A DNA stretch of 64,000 nt from Bacteroidota bacterium (lineage in GTDB: Bacteria; Bacteroidota; Bacteroidia; Bacteroidales; F082). A model generated the notes under the pieces. That model saw only the letters and a program-made list of their open reading frames with translations. It did no database searches and had not been told where the DNA came from. A program made the translations under genes and the position numbers. The DNA is taken from the NCBI GenBank assembly GCA_016845175.1, contig JAERTD010000032.1:1-64000 (forward strand). The letters are read 5' to 3'. Positions 1 through 8,982 of the stretch are shown here, piece by piece (position 1 is the stretch's first letter; each line of letters starts with the position of its first letter).

Positions 1-1053
1 ATCAAACCCAAAAGTGATTTTTTCCCTGTGGGTGTCAAGGTTATATTTTCTAAGATTGATAAAATAGAAGCTGACAACAATCAGGTATTGCTTGAAGATG
101 GTGTGGTAGTCAATTATGATTACCTCATTATTGCCACAGGAACCCGTACTGCTCCTGAAGAAACCGATGGCCTCAAGGGACCATTATGGTACAAAGACAT
201 CTTCGATTTCTATACCATAGAAGGAGCCGTGGCTTTGGCGGACTATTTTAAGACCTGGAAGGGAGGAGAATTGGTAGTAAATATTGCCGAATTACCCTAT
301 AAATGTCCGGTAGCTCCCTTGGAGTTTGTGTTTTTTGCAGATGCCTTCTTTACCGAAAGAGGGATCCGTGATAAGGTAAATATCACCTATGTTACTCCGC
401 TCCCAGGAGCATTTACGAAACCCCGGGCAACAAAAATGCTGGGTGAATTGTTAGAGCAGAAGAACATTAACATTGTTCCGGATTTCAACATCATGGAAGT
501 GAACAATGAGGAAAAGAAGATAGTGGATTACGGCGGAACCGAAGTCCCTTTTGATTGTTTGGTATCCGTCCCTACCAACCTGGGTGATGATATGATTGAA
601 AGAAGCGGTCTGGGTGATGATATGAATTTTGTTCCCACCGATAAATTTACCCTGCAGCAAAAGGATCATGAGAATATTTTTGTGATTGGAGATGCTTCCA
701 ATATCCCCACTTCCAAAGCTGGTTCTGTGGCCCACTTTGCAGCTGAAATCATTGAAGAAAACCTTATGTGTGCCATTGAAGGCAGACCATTAACAGCCAG
801 ATTTGATGGACATGCCAACTGTTACATCGAAACCGGTTACGGTAAAGGAACCCTCATTGATTTTAACTATGATACCGAGCCATTGGCTGGATCCTTTCCT
901 TTTCCCGGCCTGGGTCCCTTTGGTTTGCTTAAAGTTACCAGAACCAATCACTATGGAAAATTACTATTCCGTTGGATTTACTGGCATATCCTGTTAAAAG
1001 GTAAGGAGATGCCCATTGATTCAGAAATGCAAATGGCTGGTAAAAAGTTATAG
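1..1053 (+). CDS. Sulfide:quinone oxidoreductase family flavoprotein, 5' partial
   Basis: The reading frame is open from base 1, so the N-terminus and its first FAD-binding glycine motif lie outside the window. What remains is a pyridine-nucleotide-disulfide-fold flavoprotein: LIIATGT, the central conserved cysteine in YKCPVAPLE, and the late FAD motif VIGDASNIP. The C-terminus is rich in aromatic and hydrophobic residues (SFPFPGLGPFGLLK, FRWIYWHILL), as in SQR, where it anchors the enzyme to the membrane. Known role of the family: oxidising sulfide and passing electrons to quinone. It heads a run with DUF1641, TusE-like and DsrE-like genes, which supports a sulfur role. The exact SQR type, or a related flavocytochrome c subunit, cannot be decided without the missing N-terminus. 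Confidence 0.85.
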   Translation: MKPKSDFFPVGVKVIFSKIDKIEADNNQVLLEDGVVVNYDYLIIATGTRTAPEETDGLKGPLWYKDIFDFYTIEGAVALADYFKTWKGGELVVNIAELPYKCPVAPLEFVFFADAFFTERGIRDKVNITYVTPLPGAFTKPRATKMLGELLEQKNINIVPDFNIMEVNNEEKKIVDYGGTEVPFDCLVSVPTNLGDDMIERSGLGDDMNFVPTDKFTLQQKDHENIFVIGDASNIPTSKAGSVAHFAAEIIEENLMCAIEGRPLTARFDGHANCYIETGYGKGTLIDFNYDTEPLAGSFPFPGLGPFGLLKVTRTNHYGKLLFRWIYWHILLKGKEMPIDSEMQMAGKKL

Positions 1054-1073
1054 TGATTCAAAATAGCAGATCA

Positions 1074-1748
1074 ATGGATAATACACATATACAAGAGCAG
1101 ATAGACGCTCTCAATCACAAGATGGATCTTGTGCTTGAAGAGGTAATGGCTCAGCGCGAAATGCGTCAATCAGTTGAGGACCTGACCAGTGACCTGACGA
1201 TTATCGGAACCGATATGTTTAAGTCAACAGTTACTGAACTCGATAATGCCGGTGTTGAAATTGATGGTGAAGCGGTAAAACTTCTTTTGATGAAACTGCT
1301 TCGCAATATCGATACCATCAGTGAAATGTTTGAGATGCTGGAAAGCGCCAGTGATTTCCTTAAGGACATTTCACCTATTTTACACCAGATGGGACTTGAT
1401 GGCATTAAAATGATGCATGAATTTGAACAAAAAGGATACATAGATTTCATCAAGGAAAGCGGAAAGATTGTCGACAATATTGTCACTCATTTTTCTGTGG
1501 ATGATGTCCGATCCCTGGCTGACAGTATAGTCACCATCATGGAGACCGTGAAGGAATTAACACAGCCCGATATGCTCAAGGCCATCAACAGCGGCCTGGT
1601 AGTTTATAAGAGTATCGATGTGAATGATGTTCCTGAATATTCCATGTTTAAAGCAATTAAAGAAATGAATTCCAAGGAGATGAAAAGAGGCCTCGGCTTT
1701 ATGATCACCTTCCTTAAAAATATCTCAAGAGAAATAGAGAAACCATAA
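1074..1748 (+). CDS. DUF1641 domain-containing protein
   Basis: A soluble, mostly helical protein of about 224 residues resembling the DUF1641 (YrhD-like) family, which is often found beside SQR or formate dehydrogenase genes; its biochemical role is not established. The LTQPDMLKAINSGLVVYKS stretch and the KEMKRGLGFMITFLKNI C-terminus are family-like. An in-frame GTG at 1053 overlaps the last base of the upstream stop codon, so translational coupling with the SQR gene is an alternative; the ATG at 1074 is preferred here. By context it may be an accessory or scaffold factor for sulfide oxidation (inference). Confidence 0.75.
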   Translation: MDNTHIQEQIDALNHKMDLVLEEVMAQREMRQSVEDLTSDLTIIGTDMFKSTVTELDNAGVEIDGEAVKLLLMKLLRNIDTISEMFEMLESASDFLKDISPILHQMGLDGIKMMHEFEQKGYIDFIKESGKIVDNIVTHFSVDDVRSLADSIVTIMETVKELTQPDMLKAINSGLVVYKSIDVNDVPEYSMFKAIKEMNSKEMKRGLGFMITFLKNISREIEKP

Positions 1749-1783
1749 ATCAATCACTTTAATAACATATAAATTTTATAACG

Positions 1784-2095
1784 ATGGCAGTAAAAACATT
1801 AGCAGGAGTAAGCATCGACCTTAATGACGAAGGTTATATGACTGATGCCGGTCAATGGACCAAAGAAGTAGCAGCCGCTATTGCTACAGAAGAAGGAATT
1901 GAGTTAACCGATAAGCATTATGAACTTATTGATTTTATAAGAAACAAAGTAGCCTCTGGCGACACACTTACCATTCGTGGCATTGGTAAATCAGGTGTCG
2001 TAAATGCCAAAGAATTCTATCAGTTGTTTCCAGGAGCTCCTTTGAAAAAAGCCACCAAAATTTCAGGTGTTCCAAAACCAACCTCTTGTATTTAA
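1784..2095 (+). CDS. tusE: DsrC/TusE-family sulfur carrier, single-cysteine type
   Basis: A 103-residue protein of the DsrC/TusE/RspA family. The flexible C-terminal arm ends in GVPKPTSCI with the penultimate cysteine (Cys102) that carries persulfide in this family. The second arm cysteine found in true DsrC, eleven residues earlier, is Thr91 here, so the protein belongs with TusE-like single-Cys members rather than with dissimilatory DsrC. It lies between the DUF1641 gene and a DsrE-like gene, 35 bp after the former. Inferred role: accepting or relaying sulfane sulfur from sulfide oxidation. A tRNA-thiolation role is less likely because no tusA or tusBCD genes are nearby. Confidence 0.85.
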   Translation: MAVKTLAGVSIDLNDEGYMTDAGQWTKEVAAAIATEEGIELTDKHYELIDFIRNKVASGDTLTIRGIGKSGVVNAKEFYQLFPGAPLKKATKISGVPKPTSCI

Positions 2096-2111
2096 CCTAA
2101 GACCCGGAATC

Positions 2112-2615
2112 ATGGAGAAAGAAGAAAAAGTACCCTTGAAGAAGATATTGTTAATCTGTTCAAAAGCAAGTATTGAGGATGTATATGCCGCATTGGTAAT
2201 GGGTAACGGAGCCGTAATGGAAGGAATAGAAACCAAATTGTTCTTTACTTTCTTTGGCCTTGATGCCATTACAAAGAAAACCATGAATAAGCTGCACACT
2301 GCCACTACTGGAAATCCTGGTATGCGTATGCCCGGTGGCCTTCCTTTCCCAACCATGTTGGGTGGATTGCCAGGAGTAGAAGCTGGTGTTTCTGCTATGA
2401 TGCGTTCACAAATGGAAAAACTGGACATTCCTCCCACTGATGAGTTTTTGGAGCTCATCACTGCTGGTGGGGGAGAGATCTATGCCTGTAAGCTGGCCAT
2501 GGATATGTTCAAGCTGACCCTTGATGATTTACACGAAGAGGTAAAAGATGTGATCACCGTTGGCGATCTTTATGAGATGTGTGACGGTCCCGGAACACAA
2601 ATCGTGTTTACCTAG
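2112..2615 (+). CDS. DsrE/DsrF/DrsH-like family sulfur-relay protein
   Basis: About 167 residues with the Rossmann-like DsrE_2 fold signature: KKILLICSKASIEDVYAALVMGNGA at the N-terminus, a Met/Pro/Gly-rich middle (GMRMPGGLPFPTMLGG), and a conserved cysteine in GGEIYACKLAMDMF that is the expected sulfur-carrying site. The frame is open back to 2067, overlapping tusE, but the ATG at 2112, 16 bp after the tusE stop, gives the family N-terminus. It is the last gene of the sulfur operon and is followed by a terminator. Related proteins exchange persulfides with TusA or DsrC-type carriers; the TusE-like protein next door is the natural partner here (inference). Confidence 0.8.
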   Translation: MEKEEKVPLKKILLICSKASIEDVYAALVMGNGAVMEGIETKLFFTFFGLDAITKKTMNKLHTATTGNPGMRMPGGLPFPTMLGGLPGVEAGVSAMMRSQMEKLDIPPTDEFLELITAGGGEIYACKLAMDMFKLTLDDLHEEVKDVITVGDLYEMCDGPGTQIVFT

Positions 2616-2694
2616 TCATAAAATAAAGCCTTGGTTTTTGGGAATTGGGGTGATACCCGACAATCGAAAACCAAATCAATTCGATTATTTATTC

Positions 2695-2729
2695 AAACCT
2701 CTCCTTATTGGGGAGGTTTGTTTATTTTT
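2695..2729 (+). terminator. Rho-independent terminator closing the sulfur operon
   Basis: A stem of about 10 bp is formed by AAACCTC at 2695-2701 and GAGGTTT at 2713-2719, with further inner pairs and a 5-base loop. It is followed by a T-rich stretch. It sits between the DsrE-like gene and tatC. Confidence 0.75.
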
Positions 2730-2745
2730 GGGCTGGATTAAAAAT

Positions 2746-3585
2746 ATGGAAGAAAGCGTAAAGTCGAAAAAGGATAGTAGTCCTGAAAAAACCATGAGTT
2801 TTTGGGATCATCTGGCAGAGTTGAGAATGCATATTGTGCGCTCAATTCTAGCGGTGATCGTATTGGCCATCGTTGCTTTCCTGAATCGTGAGTTTATTTT
2901 CGATCAGGTAATACTGGCCCCCAGTACCTCTGACTTTGCCACCAACCGGGCCTTGTGCTGGCTTGGGGAATTGCTGTCCTTACCAGCCATTTGTATTGGT
3001 GAAATGAAGCTGCAGATCATTAATATTAAAATGTCCGGACAGTTTCTTACCCATATGTATATCTCCATTGTGGCCGGTTTTATCTTCGCATTTCCTTATG
3101 TATTGTGGGAAATATGGCGGTTCATACGTCCAGCCATGCATGCCAACGAGAAGAAATATTCACAGGGTGGGGTTTTTATCAGCACCTTGTTGTTTCTGAT
3201 GGGTATCCTTTTTAGCTATTATTTAATCGTTCCTTTAACGGTCAACTTTCTTGGGACCTATCATGTGAGTGAAAGCGTATTCAATCAGATTTCCCTGAGC
3301 TCATACATCAGTACAGTGGTATCGGTAACTTTTGCCGTTGGTATTGTTTTCGAATTACCTATTCTGGTGTATTTCTTGACAAAAATTGGCATCCTGACAC
3401 CACAGTTTATGATGAAGAACAGAAAATATATGTATGTGGGGCTTTTGCTGTTATCAGCCATTATCACACCTCCTGATATGTTCAGTCAGGTTTTGGTGGT
3501 TTTCCCACTTATAGGTTTGTATGAATTCAGTATCGGGGTGTCCAAACGAATGTACCGAAAAGCGCAAATGGAGGCTGCCAACTAA
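2746..3585 (+). CDS. tatC: Twin-arginine translocase subunit TatC
   Basis: About 279 residues with six hydrophobic segments. The N-terminal family motif SFWDHLAELR is followed by the first membrane helix; later signatures include FAFPYVLWEIWRFIRPA and the C-terminal AIITPPDMFSQ. TatC is the receptor for twin-arginine signal peptides in the inner membrane. The first periplasmic loop is long (DFATNRALCWLGELLSLPA), as is usual in Bacteroidota TatC. The frame is open far upstream, but that part overlaps the DsrE-like gene and the terminator, so the ATG at 2746 is chosen. No tatA is adjacent in the window. The gene converges on the hydrolase gene with their stop codons overlapping. Confidence 0.95.
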   Translation: MEESVKSKKDSSPEKTMSFWDHLAELRMHIVRSILAVIVLAIVAFLNREFIFDQVILAPSTSDFATNRALCWLGELLSLPAICIGEMKLQIINIKMSGQFLTHMYISIVAGFIFAFPYVLWEIWRFIRPAMHANEKKYSQGGVFISTLLFLMGILFSYYLIVPLTVNFLGTYHVSESVFNQISLSSYISTVVSVTFAVGIVFELPILVYFLTKIGILTPQFMMKNRKYMYVGLLLLSAIITPPDMFSQVLVVFPLIGLYEFSIGVSKRMYRKAQMEAAN

Positions 3586-4382
3586 GCCTTATACCAGGAA
3601 GGCGTTCCCAGAGCAAATCCCGAAGTCAATAAATAAAATCTTTCCATCGCCTCCACATGTACCCAGTGTGAGGCTCCTTCTATGGTGATAATTTCGGCAT
3701 GGGGGAAATTGTATCTGATGTGATCAAAATCCTCCAGTAAGATGTAGTCGGAGGCACCTCCTTTGATAAACAATGTGGGTTTCTCAAACTTGGTAATGGT
3801 ATCAATGGCATCAAACATTTCATCGATATTCCCTTCCAGACCATCTAGGTAGATGCGCCATTCAAAGCTTTCTTTGTCGATTCGATGCAGGTTTTTCATA
3901 ATGAATTGCCTGATCCTCATATCAGGAATGCCTGTGCTGATTTGTGCTTCAACATCCTGCCTGGTCCTGACTGTTGAGAAATCCACCGAGCGCATGGCCG
4001 CAATTATTTTTTTGTGGTGTTCGCGTGGCCCATAAGCTTTCAGGCTGATATCCACAACCACCAACTTTTTTATCAAATGTGGGTTTTCCAGGGCAAATCG
4101 CATGGCTACTTTTCCACCCATGGAATGGCCAATGATTATGGGATCTTCGATTTCTTGTTCATCAATGAAATCAAAGAGGTCGTCGGTGAGTGCCAGGTAA
4201 TTAAAATTCTCGCTTTGAGGTGATTGCCCGTGGTTTCTTTGGTCCAGAACAAATACCCGAAAGCCTTCCATGGCAATGCGTCTGGCATAGCTTGCCCAAT
4301 TGTCTGAAATGCCGAATAAACCATGCAATATGATGATGGGCTGTTGGCCTTCTTCGCCATAAACTCGGTGAAACAGTTGCAT
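3582..4382 (-). CDS. Alpha/beta-fold hydrolase, YbfF-like esterase
   Basis: About 266 residues with an alpha/beta hydrolase layout: oxyanion region ILHGLFGISDNW, LDQRNHGQSP, nucleophile elbow GHSMGGK, an acid in the GGASDYI region, and catalytic histidine in GASHWVHVE. This resembles YbfF-type short-chain esterases; the physiological substrate is unknown. The frame opens at 4406, but the ATG at 4382 (MQLFHRV) begins the family homology. It is convergent with tatC and shares 4 bp with it. Confidence 0.85.
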   Translation of the reverse strand: MQLFHRVYGEEGQQPIIILHGLFGISDNWASYARRIAMEGFRVFVLDQRNHGQSPQSENFNYLALTDDLFDFIDEQEIEDPIIIGHSMGGKVAMRFALENPHLIKKLVVVDISLKAYGPREHHKKIIAAMRSVDFSTVRTRQDVEAQISTGIPDMRIRQFIMKNLHRIDKESFEWRIYLDGLEGNIDEMFDAIDTITKFEKPTLFIKGGASDYILLEDFDHIRYNFPHAEIITIEGASHWVHVEAMERFYLLTSGFALGTPSWYKA

Positions 4383-4610
4383 GAGGCAAAGGTAAACAAA
4401 TGACATGGAAAATACTTTGGAAGAAGGATAAGACAGTCTACCATAGTACTAAGCTTTTTTTTGGAAGATACTTTGTGGGATTAATAATTTGAATGTCGTA
4501 AATAAGGCGCTTTTATTCAGGAATTGATTAAAAAAGGCCAAATGAAATGTTATTTTAATAATATGGGCATTTCGTTTGTATCAATATGACTTTACTCAGA
4601 AGCCTTCTAT

Positions 4611-4643
4611 TCTGTAAACAAGAGTTTAGGATTAGTAACTTTG
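4611..4643 (+). promoter_or_regulatory. Candidate Bacteroidota-type promoter of the nitroreductase gene
   Basis: TAACTTTG at 4636-4643 matches the TAnnTTTG -7 consensus exactly. TCTG at 4611-4614, 21 bp upstream, is one base off the TTTG -33 element. The start codon is 17 bp downstream. The rest of the gap 4383-4635 is AT-rich and shows nothing else recognisable. Confidence 0.5.
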
Positions 4644-4659
4644 CCTAAAACCTAAAACT

Positions 4660-5178
4660 ATGGAATTCACTACGCTCATAAGAGAAAGGGAAAGCATCAG
4701 AAATTATGATCCCGCAAGGACTGTTGAAGAAGACATACTCAATCGTATACTGGATGCTGGCCGCGTGGCGCCTTCAGCATCCAATCGTCAGCCTTGGACT
4801 TTTGTATTGGTGTCATCATCTGAAAAACTCAAGGAAGTAAGGAAGTGTTATCATAAGGACTGGTTCAAAGATGCACCCCATATCCTGGTGTTGGTGGGCC
4901 ACCCATCACAAGCCTGGGAACGTTCCTATGATGGATACAATTCCATGGAAACCGATGCCACCATCGCCATGGATCATATGATACTTGCTGCTGAAAATGA
5001 GGGTGTGGGAACATGTTGGATAGTGGCCTATGACAAGGATACCCTAACAAGTGCTTTGGGACTGGGAGAGGATGAATCAGTGTTTTGTATTACGCCTCTG
5101 GGCTATCCAAGAAAGGGGTTTCAGAAAAAACGAAATAAAATCAGAAAGGAATTATCAGCTGTAGTTCGAAGAATCTAA
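4660..5178 (+). CDS. Nitroreductase family protein (FMN-dependent oxidoreductase)
   Basis: 172 residues with the nitroreductase-fold signatures: RESIRNYDPARTV (FMN phosphate-binding arginines), APSASNRQPWTFVLV, MDHMILAAENEGVGTCWI and the late GYP motif. Members are homodimeric flavoproteins that reduce nitro compounds, quinones or other acceptors with NAD(P)H; the substrate cannot be told. It is monocistronic with its own promoter match. Confidence 0.88.
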   Translation: MEFTTLIRERESIRNYDPARTVEEDILNRILDAGRVAPSASNRQPWTFVLVSSSEKLKEVRKCYHKDWFKDAPHILVLVGHPSQAWERSYDGYNSMETDATIAMDHMILAAENEGVGTCWIVAYDKDTLTSALGLGEDESVFCITPLGYPRKGFQKKRNKIRKELSAVVRRI

Positions 5179-5215
5179 TCGATACCTTTTAGGTATAGCC
5201 TAACTTGTGCCACAT

Positions 5216-5905
5216 TTATATCTTCAATTCCTCTCCTGTGTTTTTGAGGCCAAAATGTCTTCTGACCAAATACACCAAACCATAGATAATCGGCGTATCC
5301 ACCAGGGCAAACATCACTTTGAAGAGGTAGCCATTCAGTAGTAAAATGCCAAATAGTTTCCATTCGATCACACCAAAGCTGCAGAGCAATGCCAAAACAG
5401 TTCCTGTATCCACCAACTGTGAACTAAAGGTGGAAAAATTGTTTCTCAGCCACAAATGCTTACCGTTGGTGAGCCGTTTCCAGAAATGAAATACCTGAAC
5501 ATCAAGAAATTGTGCCAGTAAATACGCGGCCAAAGAGGCTCCAACTGCCACAAAAGTAAAGCCGAACACATCTTTAAAAACATCATCATTAATGGGCGAC
5601 CAGGATGTGGCGGGAGCTTCAGTGCTTACCACCACGATAAGTAAGGCAAAGGCACTGGCAAAAACACCTGCTTTTACCACTCGGTTAGCATGTTTTCGAC
5701 CATAGATTTCTGAGATGATATCGGTCACCAGAAAAGTAATGGGATAGGCAATAATACCCACGGAAAGCTCAAAATTGTAGAGCCCGAATGGATTCCAGTG
5801 GAAGAATTTCTGAAAAATCAGATTACTGGTTACCAGAGAAGTAATAAACAAAGCGGCCAATACCAAATAAAGGGTTTCGGCCTGTTTGCGTTTGGTTTTC
5901 TTCAT
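5216..5905 (-). CDS. yhhQ: Queuosine precursor transporter, YhhQ/VUT family
   Basis: About 229 residues with six predicted membrane segments. The family signatures are ITFLVTDIISEIYGRKHANRVV, LAAYLLAQFLDVQVFHFWK and FSSQLVDTGTVL. YhhQ takes up 7-cyano-7-deazaguanine or related precursors for the modified tRNA base queuosine. The frame extends to an ATG at 5938, but the ATG at 5905 (MKKTKRK) leaves a short positive cytoplasmic N-terminus before the first helix. No other queuosine genes are nearby. Confidence 0.88.
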   Translation of the reverse strand: MKKTKRKQAETLYLVLAALFITSLVTSNLIFQKFFHWNPFGLYNFELSVGIIAYPITFLVTDIISEIYGRKHANRVVKAGVFASAFALLIVVVSTEAPATSWSPINDDVFKDVFGFTFVAVGASLAAYLLAQFLDVQVFHFWKRLTNGKHLWLRNNFSTFSSQLVDTGTVLALLCSFGVIEWKLFGILLLNGYLFKVMFALVDTPIIYGLVYLVRRHFGLKNTGEELKI

Positions 5906-6012
5906 GAAGAGGTTTACAAGTGAGTGGTAAATATACAAAAAGGGGCTAACGGAAAGGCTTTGAATAGAAGTCCCTGGAATGCCACTGAGGGGCCTAAGAC
6001 ATTAGATTAGCA

Positions 6013-6741
6013 TCAGGATAGTTTCTGCTTGTCGATGCACCCCTGAAATTCGCGGCGATAACTATCACTCACCGGAAGCAATTCTCCTCCAATACTGACG
6101 CGGTTTCGTTCAATGGAGTCGATCTTATCAATGGCTATCATATAGGATTTATGGATTCGTATGAACTCACTACCAGGCAATACATCTTCCAGTTTTTTAA
6201 AACTCAGCAAGGTCATGATCTTTTCATCCTTCGTCCATATTCTCAAATAATCCTTCATGCCTTCCACAAATAAAATATCATCCAGATTGATTTTTTTGGT
6301 GCTATTGCCGGATTTAACGAAAAAATGCCTGATGCTTCTGACCTCTTCCTCAACCATAGGAAATTCAGTTTCTTTATCAGTACCTTGCAGGCTTTCATAG
6401 ACTCTTTCGCAGGCTTTTAGAAAGCGCTGGAAGGATATGGGTTTTAACAAATAATCGCTCACTTCCAATTCATAGCCTTTTAAGGCATACTCATCATAGG
6501 CTGTTGTTAAAACCACCTTTGGTTTGGTGGTCAGACTTTCCAATAATTGTATCCCCGTGAGCTGCTCCATTTGAACATCTAAAAAAACCAGGTCAACTTT
6601 GTTTTCTTTAAGAAAGGGAATGGCATCAATGCCATTGTCGAATGAGGCCAGTAACTGCAAATAGCCAACCCTTTCAATATAGGCCCGGATTTTATCCAAT
6701 GCCAGCGGCTCATCATCTATGGCAATACATGTAATTTTCAT
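6013..6741 (-). CDS. LytTR-family response regulator
   Basis: 242 residues: an N-terminal receiver domain with the acidic pocket DDEP at 9-12 and phosphoacceptor Asp55 in VFLDVQM, then a C-terminal LytTR DNA-binding domain (FFVKSGNSTKKINLDDILFVEG, IRIHKSYMIA). LytTR regulators bind direct repeats upstream of their targets. The start codon overlaps the stop codon of the sensor kinase gene by one base, so the pair is translationally coupled. The target genes are unknown. Confidence 0.93.
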   Translation of the reverse strand: MKITCIAIDDEPLALDKIRAYIERVGYLQLLASFDNGIDAIPFLKENKVDLVFLDVQMEQLTGIQLLESLTTKPKVVLTTAYDEYALKGYELEVSDYLLKPISFQRFLKACERVYESLQGTDKETEFPMVEEEVRSIRHFFVKSGNSTKKINLDDILFVEGMKDYLRIWTKDEKIMTLLSFKKLEDVLPGSEFIRIHKSYMIAIDKIDSIERNRVSIGGELLPVSDSYRREFQGCIDKQKLS

Positions 6742-7799
6742 CAGTTCTGTAGTTGTATTTCAAGATGTACAGCGTACAGGCCATTGGTAGAGGCTATGGA
6801 AATCTTGTGTTTTTCTGGGTATAGGAGTTTTAGTCTTCTTTTAACATTAGCCAATCCAATTCCCGTTGTCTTATCTTTAACCAGGTCTTCCTTGCTGTCA
6901 AAATAATTTTCCACTGCAAAAAGAATCATATTGTTTTCACAGCTTAACCGGATATTGATGGCCGATTCCTGTAGGTTTTTCTTACCATGCTTAAAAGCAT
7001 TTTCAACAAAGGGAATGAACAGCATTGGGGCTATGGTTTTACCACTGCAATTCCCATTAAGTTCAAATTTAATACTGTCAGGATTTTTCGTTCTGATGCG
7101 TTGCAACTCAATATAACTGCTTAAGTAATTTATTTCCTTTTCAAGCAGAACATTATCCGAATTGGTATCATATAACATATAGCGCATGATATCCGAAAGT
7201 CGGATTATGGCATCGGAGGCTTTGTCCTGATCTGAAAGTATCAAGGCATCGATATTGTTCAGAGTATTGAATAGAAAATGTGGGTTGATTTGTGATCGCA
7301 GCAATGCCAGTTCACTGGTTTTGTTTTGGTTCTCAAGCTCGGTACGGCTTTGCTGACTTTGATACCAGTACTTCATCAATTTGATAACGGTAAACAAGGC
7401 TACTACAGAGTAGATGTTCACCAGGGTATAGAAGGGGTTTAGTTTCCAGAACTGCATTTTCGCAGCCTTTTCAGGAGCTATGATGGGATAATCGACATAT
7501 ACAATCAAAACCCGCTGCAACAGTATGAAACCTACTGCGGAAACCAAAAGCCCGATGATAAAGAACACAGGTTTCTTCTTAAAAAGGAGTTTGGGTAGTA
7601 GAAAATAGGTGGTAAAATAAGAGGCCAGAATATCAGGCCATATGGTAATGGATAAGCTCACAGCCCATTGCCAATCCTGGTAACTGGTATAGATTAGTTT
7701 GTACTGGAAAACGAAAAACAAGAAATAGGCAACCCAGAATAAAAGATGCAGCAAAATGCGTTGCTTGACGGATGGATTATGTTCCAAAAGGGTTTTCAT
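6741..7799 (-). CDS. Sensor histidine kinase, LytS/YehU type
   Basis: 352 residues: four hydrophobic segments in the first 145 residues, a short coiled linker, then the His_kinase domain with the phosphoacceptor His174 in QINPHFLFNTL, and an HATPase region (FVENAFKHGKK, GIGLANVKRRL). There is no large extracellular sensing domain, so any signal is probably sensed in the membrane. It is cotranscribed with the LytTR regulator gene. The 216 bp between this gene and 8016 shows no gene that can be supported. Confidence 0.92.
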   Translation of the reverse strand: MKTLLEHNPSVKQRILLHLLFWVAYFLFFVFQYKLIYTSYQDWQWAVSLSITIWPDILASYFTTYFLLPKLLFKKKPVFFIIGLLVSAVGFILLQRVLIVYVDYPIIAPEKAAKMQFWKLNPFYTLVNIYSVVALFTVIKLMKYWYQSQQSRTELENQNKTSELALLRSQINPHFLFNTLNNIDALILSDQDKASDAIIRLSDIMRYMLYDTNSDNVLLEKEINYLSSYIELQRIRTKNPDSIKFELNGNCSGKTIAPMLFIPFVENAFKHGKKNLQESAINIRLSCENNMILFAVENYFDSKEDLVKDKTTGIGLANVKRRLKLLYPEKHKISIASTNGLYAVHLEIQLQN

Positions 7800-8015
7800 A
7801 TCTCACAAATTTAAGCTATAAATATGGTGTATGGGTATTTTCGAATGGATAATCGACCAATGAGAGGATTTAATAGATGAATGCGTATCTGATCGCTTCA
7901 GTTCTGTTTGGTCGCCTACTTGTTTGCTTTGGTCTAGTACTTTCTGGAATATGTATAGTAAATTTTGATAGGCAATAGGATGTATAGATTTTAGTACTGC
8001 CAATACAATTAGGTC

Positions 8016-8930
8016 ATGAAGATATTTAATTCATCCTGCACACAAAAAATGAGAATATCAGGCTGTCTGATGCTTATTCTCTGCTTTAACCTAAGCGGTC
8101 AGACCCTGATGGATTATGATGGCAATACCTATGAAGTAGTGAAAATTGGAGAGCAGCATTGGATGCAGGAAAATTTGAAAAGCCTCCATTATGCTGATGG
8201 AAGCCCCATTAGTAATGCCTTATCATACAACAATGACGATAGCCTGGCCGATATTTACGGGCGATTGTATGATTGGGATGCAGCCATGAATTATTCTGTG
8301 GTCGAACAGGCCCAGGGGGTTTGTCCCAATGGCTGGCATATTCCCTCAGATGATGAATGGAGCCAATTGGCTGATTATCTTGGAGGGTCTAGCGTGGCAG
8401 GAGGTAAAATGAAACAAGTCGGATTGGAACACTGGAAGGCTCCCAATACGGCGGCCACCAACGAAAGTGGCTTTAACGCCCTTGCCTCAGGTGAATATGA
8501 CGATACCCATTTTCAATTACTGAATGAATATTTTGTGGCCTGGAGTTCAACCCAGAGCAATGCCAATTTTGCTAAATACAGGTATCTGTCCTACGATGAC
8601 GGAGCCATGCATCCCTATAGTTATTATAAAAGCTTTCTCTATTCAGTCCGTTGTGTAAAAGACCAATCGCTCGGAATTGATAAAACAACTTCCCTTGGTT
8701 TAAAGGTCTATCCCAATCCGGTGGATTATTTGATGTATCTAGATCAGGAAAAAGATGATAAAATTGAGAAATCGGTTCAGGTTTTTAACCAACAAGGGAA
8801 AGAAATGATGCATTTCATGTGGTCGGGGAAACAGCATGCCGAAGATATGGGAGTACTTGAACCTGGAATCTATTTATTGAAAATAGTAAACAAAGGAGAG
8901 GTGAAGTATAAAAAGATATTGAAGCGCTAG
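8016..8930 (+). CDS. FISUMP-domain secreted protein with T9SS sorting tail
   Basis: 304 residues. After a signal-like N-terminus comes a Fibrobacter major-paralogous (FISUMP) domain: YEVVKIGEQHWMQENLK, GRLYDWDAAM, VCPNGWHIPSDDEW, WSSTQSN and YSVRCVKD. The last 80 residues form a type A T9SS sorting domain (LKVYPNPVDYLMYLD to GIYLLKIVNKGE). It is therefore predicted to cross the outer membrane by T9SS and be attached or released at the surface. An alternative ATG at 8049 would give a shorter, more conventional signal peptide. Function unknown. Confidence 0.85.
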   Translation: MKIFNSSCTQKMRISGCLMLILCFNLSGQTLMDYDGNTYEVVKIGEQHWMQENLKSLHYADGSPISNALSYNNDDSLADIYGRLYDWDAAMNYSVVEQAQGVCPNGWHIPSDDEWSQLADYLGGSSVAGGKMKQVGLEHWKAPNTAATNESGFNALASGEYDDTHFQLLNEYFVAWSSTQSNANFAKYRYLSYDDGAMHPYSYYKSFLYSVRCVKDQSLGIDKTTSLGLKVYPNPVDYLMYLDQEKDDKIEKSVQVFNQQGKEMMHFMWSGKQHAEDMGVLEPGIYLLKIVNKGEVKYKKILKR

Positions 8931-8982
8931 CCATATCGAAAACTCGAATATTAACTAATCAAAACGATATAAATCCTCAGAG

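Noticed and set aside
7803..8003. A 66-codon minus-strand frame upstream of the LytTR operon
   Set aside because: No hydrophobic or motif structure, AT-rich, no ribosome-binding context; probably chance.
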